Of a stretch of 64,000 nucleotides of DNA, positions 56,643-64,000 are shown piece after piece; position 1 is the stretch's first letter, and every line of letters begins with the position of its first letter. Made by a program: the position numbers and the translations under genes. Source of the DNA: Pseudomonas sp. RIT-PI-r (GTDB lineage: Bacteria; Pseudomonadota; Gammaproteobacteria; Pseudomonadales; Pseudomonadaceae). The notes below the pieces were generated by a model. The model did not search any database and had not been told where the DNA came from. It saw only the letters and a list, made by a program, of their open reading frames with translations. The DNA is taken from NCBI RefSeq assembly GCF_001297015.1, contig NZ_LIGE01000037.1, forward strand, positions 186,001 to 250,000, given 5' to 3'.

Positions 56643-57282
56643 GGGGGTGCAACCTCGTCTTGTTATTGGATATGACCACCGAGTGTCGAAGCCTCGACCG
56701 ATAAGCCTTGGCTGCTGTGAAACCGCGCTTGCCTCGTGGGCAGACGCGTCTTGTAGGACAAAACCTGCAAGATCAGCGGGGCGTGCAGTATAAAAAGCCT
56801 TGGGCAGGATTTTTCACTCTATAAACCACAACATTCAGCGACAACTCTCGGCAAAAGCCCGGTTTACGGAGAGGCATTCCCTGGGTTTCGCAGGAATTTT
56901 CACCGCTGAAAAAGGCGGCGAGTATTGCACAGCATTGGTGCACCGTCATGCCCCTGCCTAAGTGCAATTGATCCTGCAACGGCTCTAACTCAGAACTCTC
57001 TGACTCACATTGCTCCTGTGGTGAGGGGATTTATCCCCGATGGGCTGCGAAGCGGTCCCAAAACCAGTCACTGCAGATTTTCTGACACACCGCGGTGACT
57101 GGTTTTGCGTCTGCTACGCAGCCGAACGGGGATAAATCCCCTCGCCACAAATCTCCAAACCTCAAAGCCATCTGCTCGACTTCCAGATTTGTTCAGCACT
57201 TCCCCACCCCCAACCCTTCACAATTTTTTCACCAGCGCCAACCACCGTCTAAGCTTCAGACAAGTCCGATCAATCTGTGTGG
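56643..57282. repeat. long intergenic gap with an imperfect inverted repeat (57018-57148)
   Basis: Arms 57018-57070 (GTGGTGAGGGGATTTATCCC...) and 57096-57148 (complement) flank GCAGATTTTCTGACAC-type DNA. The left half (56643-57000) shows no gene. It probably holds the promoters of the permease (minus) and the PBP-like gene (plus). Confidence 0.75.
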
Positions 57283-60200
57283 ATGGATCAATCGACTATG
57301 GGCGCTTTGTGGCAAACCGATTCGAGTAAAACCGTGGTTCCGACTGAACGTGTGGATCAAGCGCCTGTCCCCGATAAACCACGCCGCCCTCGGCATGGCT
57401 GGAAGGCATTCTGGTTGTTGCTGTTGATTATCGCGATCGTGGCAGGACTGGCTGCGTCCAAAGAAATGCGCACCTCGCGCTTCCAGTCCGCTGAAGTCAG
57501 CAAGTACGCTTCTTCGCTGACCTACAAGCTGGAACCAGGTCCCAGTGAAGCGATCCGTTACCCCGGCAATGGTCCGTTCGATTTACGTCTGGGCTACAGC
57601 TCTCTCGATGAATTCCTGCCGCGCCTGCTCAAGCGCAGTTACGTGATCAGCGAGCAAACGCGTTTTTCTCCGGCCTTGCTCAGCTACACCGACAAAGGTC
57701 TGTTCGTGCCGTATTCGGAAAAAATCCAGGCTGGCCTGACCATCACTGATTGCCGCGCTGCGCCGCTATACAAATACAACTATCCGCAGCAGCTGTATCC
57801 CAGCTTCGCGGCGATACCACCCGTGGTCGTCAGCAGTCTGTTGTTCATTGAAAACCGCTTCCTGCTCGCCCCCAAACAGCCCCGCGCCAATCCGGCAGTG
57901 GATTGGCCCCGCTTCGGCTTGGCCGCGTGGTCGCAGGTGGCGAAATTACTGCACCTGCCCGGTCAGTCGGCTGGCGGCAGTGCGCGGGCGCCGCAACTGG
58001 AAAAATACCGCCACTCACCGGAGGGTCTGACGGTGTCCGGTGCGGAGAAAATCCGCCAGATGATTTCCGCCAGCGTGCGCGCCTATCAGCCTGGCCCGCA
58101 AACCCTCGGCGCACGGCAGAACATCGTCCGCGATTACCTCAATAGCGTGCCATTGTCGGCGGTGCCGGGGCACGGTGAAGTGCACGGCATGGCGGAAGGC
58201 TTGCGGGTCTGGTACGGCAGTGATTTCACCAAGGCCAACGAGCAACTGAACAGCCCGGCTACCGATCCGCAATCCATGGCCGACAAAGGCCTGGCCTTGC
58301 GCGAAATGCTCTCGCTGATGATCGCCCAGCGGCGCCCTTCACATTACCTGACCAAGGGCCGTGAAGAACTTGCCGACCTCACCGATAGCCACTTGCGCCT
58401 GCTCAAGCAGAACGGCGTGATCGATGCCGCAGTGGCCGATGCAGCACTGGCCAGCAAAGTCACCTACCGCGACTGGCAGACCCAACCGACCATCCAGCCT
58501 ATCGAAACCAATAAAGGCATCAGCGTCGCCCGCAGCCGTCTGGCGAGCATGCTCAACCGACCGCTGTACGACCTGGACCGCCTCGATCTGTCGGCCACCA
58601 GTACCTTGCAAGGCGACTTGCAGACCCAGGCCACCGAGTACCTGAAAAAACTTGCCGACCCGGCCTTCGCCGCGCAGATCGGCTTGATGGGCGAGCGCCT
58701 GCTCACCCCGACCAGCACGACCCAGGTGCGTTACAGTTTCACCCTGTTCGAGCTGACCCCGGACGGCTCGCGGGTGCGCATCCAGACTGACAGTACCGAC
58801 CAGCCGTTCGACATCAACGAAGGCAGCAAGCTGGAACTCGGCTCAACGGCGAAGATGCGGGTGCTGACCACTTATCTGCAAATCATCTCCGAACTGCACG
58901 ACAAATATGGCGGCATGTCGGTACCGGAGCTGAAGAAAGTCGAAATCCCCGATCAGGATCGCCTGAGCCAGTGGGTCATCGATTACCTGGTGCAAAACAA
59001 GGATCGCGACCTGTCGAAAATGCTCGGCGCGGCGCTGGATCGCAAATATTCCGCCAGCCCTGGCGAGGCGTTTTTCACCGGTGGCGGTTTGCACGTGTTT
59101 CACAACTTTCGCAAGGAGGACAACGGTCGCATACCGACGCTGCGCGATGCGCTTCGTGAATCGATCAATTTGCCGTTCATTCGCCTGATGCGCGATGTGG
59201 TGCGCTACGTCACCTACTCCGGCCCCAACAGCAGCGCCGAATTGCTCAAGGATGATCGTGACCCGCGCCGTCAGGAATACCTGGCCAGTTTCGCCGACCG
59301 CGAAGGCACCTCGTTCCTGCTCAAATTCTGGAAGAAATACAAAAACAAGGACACCCAGGCACGGCTTGATACATTCCTCGACAGCATGCGTCCAACGCCG
59401 ATCCGCATGGCCGCCGTGCACCGTTATCTGTTGCCCGATGCCAGCCAGGAAGACTTCAATACCTTCGTGCGCGCGCACCTCAAAGGCGCCAGGCTCAATG
59501 AAAAACTTACCGACGATCGCCTTATCCGTCTCTACGATTCCTATGGCCCCGGCAGCTACGACCTGCCGGATCAAGGCTTCATCGCCAAGGTTCACCCTCT
59601 CGACCTGTGGTTGATGGGCTACTTGCTTCACAACCCCGACGCGACGTTCAGCCAAATCGTCAAGGCCAGCCAGTTCGAGCGTCAGGAAGTCTACAGCTGG
59701 CTGTTCAAGAGCAAGCACAAAGGCGCCCGCGACAGTCGTATCCGCACCATGCTCGAGATCGAAGCGTTCCTGGAAATTCACCAGCGCTGGCAAAAGGTCG
59801 GCTATCCGTTTGACCATCTCGTACCATCGCTGGCGACTGCGATCGGTAGCTCTGGCGATCGCCCTGCGGCATTGGCCGAACTGATCGGCACCATCCTCAA
59901 CGACGGCGTACGCATGCCGACGCTGCGTATCGACAGCCTGCACTTTGCCGCAGACACCCCGTACGAAACACGCTTGACCAACGACCCCCACGTCGGCAAA
60001 CGAGTGATGCCATCGGAAGTCGCCACGGCCATGCGCGAGGCGCTCTCGCAAGTGGTGGATTCAGGCACGGCGAAACGTGTTTCTGGCAGTTTCAAAATCG
60101 CCGACGGCACGCCACTGGTCATGGGTGGCAAGACCGGGACGGGTGACAACCGCATCGAAGCCATAGGTTCCGGCGGACGCATCCTCAGCTCGAAATCCAT

Positions 60201-60411
60201 CAACCGCACTGCGACTTTTGTGTTCTACATCGGCAACAATCATTTCGGCACGTTGACCGCCTTCGTGCCTGGGCGCTCGGCGGAAAACTTCAAATTCACC
60301 TCGGCACTGCCGGTGCAGGTGCTCAAGGGTATGGCGCCGATCCTGTCACCGTACTTGCAACCAGGCACGCACACGATGTGCCAGACGCCGGAGGTCACCG
60401 CAGCGCGTTGA
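57283..60411 (+). CDS. penicillin-binding protein-like transglycosylase/transpeptidase (1042 aa)
   Basis: A bitopic, class A PBP-like protein. TM helix at ~40-60, glycosyltransferase-like module ~150-320, transpeptidase ~480-1000. The transpeptidase motifs are intact: SxxK as STAK with Ser521, SxN as SIN at 627 and KTG at 950. Between SxN and KTG lies an insertion of about 320 residues, much longer than usual. The GT module retains motif 4 (DYLNSVPL ... GHGEVHGMAEG), but motif 1 is IENRFLL with an atypical follow-up and motif 2 is GGSARAPQLEK instead of GGSTLTQQ. Start uncertain: GTG 57277, ATG 57283 and ATG 57298 are in frame. Confidence 0.82.
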   Translation: MDQSTMGALWQTDSSKTVVPTERVDQAPVPDKPRRPRHGWKAFWLLLLIIAIVAGLAASKEMRTSRFQSAEVSKYASSLTYKLEPGPSEAIRYPGNGPFDLRLGYSSLDEFLPRLLKRSYVISEQTRFSPALLSYTDKGLFVPYSEKIQAGLTITDCRAAPLYKYNYPQQLYPSFAAIPPVVVSSLLFIENRFLLAPKQPRANPAVDWPRFGLAAWSQVAKLLHLPGQSAGGSARAPQLEKYRHSPEGLTVSGAEKIRQMISASVRAYQPGPQTLGARQNIVRDYLNSVPLSAVPGHGEVHGMAEGLRVWYGSDFTKANEQLNSPATDPQSMADKGLALREMLSLMIAQRRPSHYLTKGREELADLTDSHLRLLKQNGVIDAAVADAALASKVTYRDWQTQPTIQPIETNKGISVARSRLASMLNRPLYDLDRLDLSATSTLQGDLQTQATEYLKKLADPAFAAQIGLMGERLLTPTSTTQVRYSFTLFELTPDGSRVRIQTDSTDQPFDINEGSKLELGSTAKMRVLTTYLQIISELHDKYGGMSVPELKKVEIPDQDRLSQWVIDYLVQNKDRDLSKMLGAALDRKYSASPGEAFFTGGGLHVFHNFRKEDNGRIPTLRDALRESINLPFIRLMRDVVRYVTYSGPNSSAELLKDDRDPRRQEYLASFADREGTSFLLKFWKKYKNKDTQARLDTFLDSMRPTPIRMAAVHRYLLPDASQEDFNTFVRAHLKGARLNEKLTDDRLIRLYDSYGPGSYDLPDQGFIAKVHPLDLWLMGYLLHNPDATFSQIVKASQFERQEVYSWLFKSKHKGARDSRIRTMLEIEAFLEIHQRWQKVGYPFDHLVPSLATAIGSSGDRPAALAELIGTILNDGVRMPTLRIDSLHFAADTPYETRLTNDPHVGKRVMPSEVATAMREALSQVVDSGTAKRVSGSFKIADGTPLVMGGKTGTGDNRIEAIGSGGRILSSKSINRTATFVFYIGNNHFGTLTAFVPGRSAENFKFTSALPVQVLKGMAPILSPYLQPGTHTMCQTPEVTAAR

Positions 60412-60576
60412 TGCACAGAACGCTTGCGCCGAGGCGATAACATTGTATTTTTCACACCTTGATTTTCGACGCCAGACATCGAATTCAGTGCAGTTCCAAA
60501 CAGTTTTTTGCGCTTTTTCAGGTGAGTGTTGTTGCCTAGTCTGATTGTCCCATTCTGATCAAGGACGATCACCTCA

Positions 60577-63500
60577 ATGCCCCTCATTCCCTTGCCTGGA
60601 CGACCGCCCGCACCCTCAACGCTGGCGCCTGCCGATGCCAGCGTTCATTACGAGACAATCGAAAAAGCCCTTCCAGCCTGGCTGCTGAGCAGTAATGCGG
60701 CGCGCATCAAGCAGTTGAAAAATACCCGCGCGACCCTTGCACAGTGGCATCGAGAGGCTTCGACCCGGGATCACCAGCGTCTGAAAAACGACCTGCAACT
60801 GGCCTGGAAAAGCCAGAACGGCGTCGATAGCGCACTGAGCAACCTGCAAGACGTCTACGCCTTTGCCAAACCCTTGTTGCAGGAGGCACTTAAGCAGCGC
60901 TTTGCTGTCGAGGATGACGTCGAGCACACCTGGCTGCGCTTGTATGCGCCAGTGAATACATCATGGTGGACGCATGACTTCGCTGCCGGAACGAAAAGCC
61001 GCACCGTCTCTCTGCTGGATGCTGCGCTGCATAATTTTTCCCGTAACGAAGTCTTCAGCAAGGACTCGGAGTTCATCACTCGCCCTGACGCCAATGGGCA
61101 TTTCAGCGTTAAGCCACTTAAACACAAACTGACGGTCGAACAATTCAAGTCACTGTGTCGGGAACTGGATCTCGGTGCTCGCTACGAAAAGCATTTGCAT
61201 GCATTTCTACTGCCGTCCGATGGCGTTGCAAAGCAGGTTTTACGGCACAAAGTCGTGCTCAGCCAAAAGTCCGCGATGAATGTTGCCGCCCGTATGGCGC
61301 TGATTAAAAAAGACCTCAGCGAGGATGCCTACCACGTTGTCAAAGGCATGCTGGATGACCGCCGCAACCTGCAATGGAACGGTCAACCGGTCGATTATTA
61401 CAACCTTGCCCTGATGGACGTGACGTTGACCGGGATTGTCCTCATCATCCCTGATGCAGGCAGCGCGAAAGCTCCTGTCCCGATAATTGCCTACGTTCCC
61501 CACGACCCTGAACATCCGTTCAAGCAATACGCCTCGGCGCTCGAATTCATGAGCGAGCTCACCCGGCAATTGCGCAACAAGTCCTCGCCGGCAAGCTATC
61601 AGACGTTCTTCAGCCAGTTCGTCAATCAGCAACAGCGTGGGCATTTCTTTTCACGTTTGAACGACCGCCTGAGCCGGGTTAAATGGCAACCCGCATCGCC
61701 AGGTTCCAACGCACCGAGCTGGCGCGATACACCGGTGGACAACCCCAATCTGCAATTCAGCCTGTTGCGGTTCCGGGATGATCGCGAGACTCGTTTCAAC
61801 GGTGATCTATGGGGTTATCTGTATCGCCAAAAGCTCAACAAAATCCTTGGTGACGCTGCAGAGATTGCGATTTCCACCGCCTACGCCGATCAAATGGCGC
61901 GCTGGGCCTGGTGGGACAATCTGGAGAAACTGCTCTCGGACATTTTCAACGTAGCACTGCTGGTGGTAACACCGTTCGTACCCTTTGTGGGCGAGCTGAT
62001 GCTGGCTTACACCACCTATCAATTGCTTGATGGCGCATTCGAAGGAGTGGTGGATATGGCCGAAGGACACTTTGCCGAGGCGGGTGAGCAAGCGATCGGC
62101 ATACTCGAAAGCGTTGTTCAGTTGGGCGCCTTCGCCGCCGGAGCCACCCTCGGTCATGTCGCCCGGTTCAAGTTGTCGCCGTTCATCGAGGGCATGAAGC
62201 CGGTGCAACTGGCGGACGGCCAGACGCGCTTGTGGAATCCTGACCTGACGCCCTATCGCTTGCCCGATCAGGCCCTGCCGACAACCGTAACGCCCGATGC
62301 ACAAGGGTTGCATTCGGTGGGCGACAAACAGCTGCTGCGGCTCGATAAGCATCTGTTTGAAGTAAAGCAGGATCGGCTTACCGGCCAGCATCGCATTCGC
62401 CACCCGCAGCGGCCCCGCGCCTACTCGCCTGCTCTCGTGCACAACGCCCGTGGCGCCTGGGTCTGCGAAACGGAAAACCCGCGACAGTGGTCCGCTACGC
62501 AACTGATGCGCCGGGTCGTCCATGGCACTGAAGGTTCAAGCGATACGCAACTGGAACAGATTCGTCTGTTTACCGGCACCGAAGAGAACACGCTGCGTCG
62601 CATGCATGTTGAAAACACTCCACCTCCGCCCTTGTTGCTCGACACCCTGATACACCTGGGTATGGCGCCAGATGAGGTCGCACCAGCACCGTCGCTACCC
62701 GCCCGACAAGTGTTGGTGGATTGTCCGCAACTCACGTCCGTCCTTGCAGAACGTGTCATTACCCAGGCGCGGCCGATGGAGTTGCAGCAGATTGCCCTGC
62801 GCCGTCGTTTGCCGCTGCGCTTGAGAACATTGGCGCGCGAGGTGCAATTCGAACTGCAATCGGTCAGGGCCGCCCAGGGCTTGCAGCTCGAAACGCTGAG
62901 CAACGTCGACAGCGAGCGTCTGATTCTCGGGACCTTGCGCCACTACAGCGACACTTTTGGAGCCCTGCGGATCGAGATCCGTGATGGCGCTTTCGATGGC
63001 GAGTTACGCTGCAGCGCCGGTAGCGATTCAGCCGAACAGGTTCGAGTGCTGGTGCGGCTCGCGACAGACCGCTACCAAGTGCGCGATGGCGAAAATCGTC
63101 CCATCCACGACACGAGTGGTCTGTATGAATCGATCCTTCACGCCATCGACAAGGACGGCGGCAGTGTCCTGGGTTACCGGCCGAGCGAGATTGAACCCTT
63201 CAAACAGTGGATTCTCGCCAAGACCACGGCGCTGAGTGAGCGCCGCACGCTGCTCGCCAACCCACCGATACGCCCGGTGGCTGAATACGACACATTGTTT
63301 CTGGTGCGTGGCGCAGGCTTGACCAAAAATGCCGTCACCCTGCAGGAGCGCATCGAGGATCTGCACCCGCATTTCAGCCCGCATGAAGTCAACGTATTTG
63401 CTGAAGCCCTGACCGAGCAAGGCGAACCGCTCAAAGCCATTGAAACTCAGGCAAAGGATCTCGATGAGCTGCGCAATATCGTTCATCGCTGGCGTTACCA

Positions 63501-64000
63501 GCAACCGGAGACCTGGGGGCCGCATAGTCAGAGCTTTCGCGACGATGGCGGGCTGCATATTTATGAGCGTCTGCTCGACTGTTTCGAACGCAAGAATGAG
63601 GACCTCGGCAACCGCGCAGATCCCACGTCTTACACCCTCGACCTCTCGCGGGAAATGCTGCCACTGGACCTGCAGACCTGGTGGGCAAAGCGGCCGGTTT
63701 TGAAGAAATTCCTCGACAAAGTCACCGTGCTGAAACTCGACAACACACGGTTTGCCACTGACCCGTCCAGCCTGCTCAAAGACTTCCCGCACCTGATCGA
63801 GCTCAGTGCCAAAGGTTGTGGCCTGACACGTTTGCCAGACCAGATAGGTTCTTCGGTGCGTCGGCTCGAGCGCCTTCGCTTGAGCGATAACCAGATCGTC
63901 CTGGATCCCGCCGCCGTCGCGCGCCTGCGCAGCCTGACTTATCTGGAAGTGTTGAAACTTGACAACAATCCATTGAATTTGTCGCCCGACCTCACACGCA
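60577..64000 (+). CDS. ToxA_N/DUF6543-like protein with leucine-rich repeats (3' end outside window)
   Basis: The frame is open for 1141 codons to the right edge. AAGGA lies 11 bases upstream of the ATG. N-terminal helical region, a hydrophobic hairpin near 449-485 and 507-532 (IFNVALLVVTPFVPFVGEL), then a beta-rich unit near 580-640 with HSVGDKQLLRLDKHLFEVKQ, equivalent to the GIYRNVYRHPDGDF part of the 41966 protein. Leucine-rich repeats begin around residue 1049 (LIELSAKGCGLTRLPDQIG). Many such proteins end in a NEL E3-ubiquitin-ligase domain, which would lie beyond the edge. Family call good; effector role inferred. Confidence 0.8.
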   Translation, partial: MPLIPLPGRPPAPSTLAPADASVHYETIEKALPAWLLSSNAARIKQLKNTRATLAQWHREASTRDHQRLKNDLQLAWKSQNGVDSALSNLQDVYAFAKPLLQEALKQRFAVEDDVEHTWLRLYAPVNTSWWTHDFAAGTKSRTVSLLDAALHNFSRNEVFSKDSEFITRPDANGHFSVKPLKHKLTVEQFKSLCRELDLGARYEKHLHAFLLPSDGVAKQVLRHKVVLSQKSAMNVAARMALIKKDLSEDAYHVVKGMLDDRRNLQWNGQPVDYYNLALMDVTLTGIVLIIPDAGSAKAPVPIIAYVPHDPEHPFKQYASALEFMSELTRQLRNKSSPASYQTFFSQFVNQQQRGHFFSRLNDRLSRVKWQPASPGSNAPSWRDTPVDNPNLQFSLLRFRDDRETRFNGDLWGYLYRQKLNKILGDAAEIAISTAYADQMARWAWWDNLEKLLSDIFNVALLVVTPFVPFVGELMLAYTTYQLLDGAFEGVVDMAEGHFAEAGEQAIGILESVVQLGAFAAGATLGHVARFKLSPFIEGMKPVQLADGQTRLWNPDLTPYRLPDQALPTTVTPDAQGLHSVGDKQLLRLDKHLFEVKQDRLTGQHRIRHPQRPRAYSPALVHNARGAWVCETENPRQWSATQLMRRVVHGTEGSSDTQLEQIRLFTGTEENTLRRMHVENTPPPPLLLDTLIHLGMAPDEVAPAPSLPARQVLVDCPQLTSVLAERVITQARPMELQQIALRRRLPLRLRTLAREVQFELQSVRAAQGLQLETLSNVDSERLILGTLRHYSDTFGALRIEIRDGAFDGELRCSAGSDSAEQVRVLVRLATDRYQVRDGENRPIHDTSGLYESILHAIDKDGGSVLGYRPSEIEPFKQWILAKTTALSERRTLLANPPIRPVAEYDTLFLVRGAGLTKNAVTLQERIEDLHPHFSPHEVNVFAEALTEQGEPLKAIETQAKDLDELRNIVHRWRYQQPETWGPHSQSFRDDGGLHIYERLLDCFERKNEDLGNRADPTSYTLDLSREMLPLDLQTWWAKRPVLKKFLDKVTVLKLDNTRFATDPSSLLKDFPHLIELSAKGCGLTRLPDQIGSSVRRLERLRLSDNQIVLDPAAVARLRSLTYLEVLKLDNNPLNLSPDLTR

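Overview
The window reads as chromosomal DNA of a fluorescent-group Pseudomonas. Protein sequences, the order groES-groEL / fxsA / metG / rsx / nth, the argG-motY-pyrC-rnt-prx-bfd-bfr-grxD run (which matches the P. aeruginosa PAO1 order as I remember it), and roughly ten copies of the inverted-repeat (REP) families typical of P. fluorescens relatives all point the same way. I see no phage, IS element, tRNA, rRNA or CRISPR array. Most of the window is housekeeping DNA with a few accessory insertions.

Layout. 1-4.6 kb: groESL under a heat-shock-like promoter, fxsA, a HugZ-type protein, an SDR and the Fe-S carrier apbC. 4.8-11.7 kb: metG, then a tightly overlapping rsxABDGE-nth operon and a small PA3496-like gene. 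11.7-13.5 kb: a LuxR-type response regulator and an unrecognised membrane gene in unusually AT-rich DNA. 13.6-20.2 kb: arginine, pyrimidine, RNase T, peroxide and iron-storage genes. 20.3-26.7 kb: a molybdopterin oxidoreductase, argF coupled to an orphan ABC ATPase, phzF-like and ybaK-like genes. 27-32 kb: the glycerol regulon glpF-glpK-glpR-glpD. 32.5-39.5 kb: the acidic amino acid transporter gltIJKL with its two-component system aauSR, then glpM. 39.8-41.7 kb: a DsbA-like protein and a hydrolase. 42-47 kb: a giant ToxA_N/DUF6543-like protein. 47-55 kb: metR, GNAT, LysE, Nudix, a permease, a nitrilase, a LuxR regulator and an FMN glutamate synthase-like protein. 55-64 kb: an amino acid permease, a PBP-like protein and the start of a second ToxA_N-like protein with leucine-rich repeats that runs off the right edge.

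Most notable points. (1) The Rsx/Rnf operon has no rsxC. Three of the four cysteines expected to bind the intramembrane iron cluster in RsxA/RsxE are replaced, and RsxB lacks its membrane anchor but carries an RsxC-like tail. (2) aauS is interrupted by a single in-frame TAG inside the ATPase domain, and AauR carries a proline at the conserved Thr/Ser switch position, while the downstream gltI promoter keeps intact AauR sites and a sigma-54 promoter. (3) Two very large toxin-like proteins lie 13 kb apart. (4) The PBP-like protein keeps all transpeptidase motifs but has eroded early glycosyltransferase motifs. All functional calls come from reading the sequence; no database search was run.
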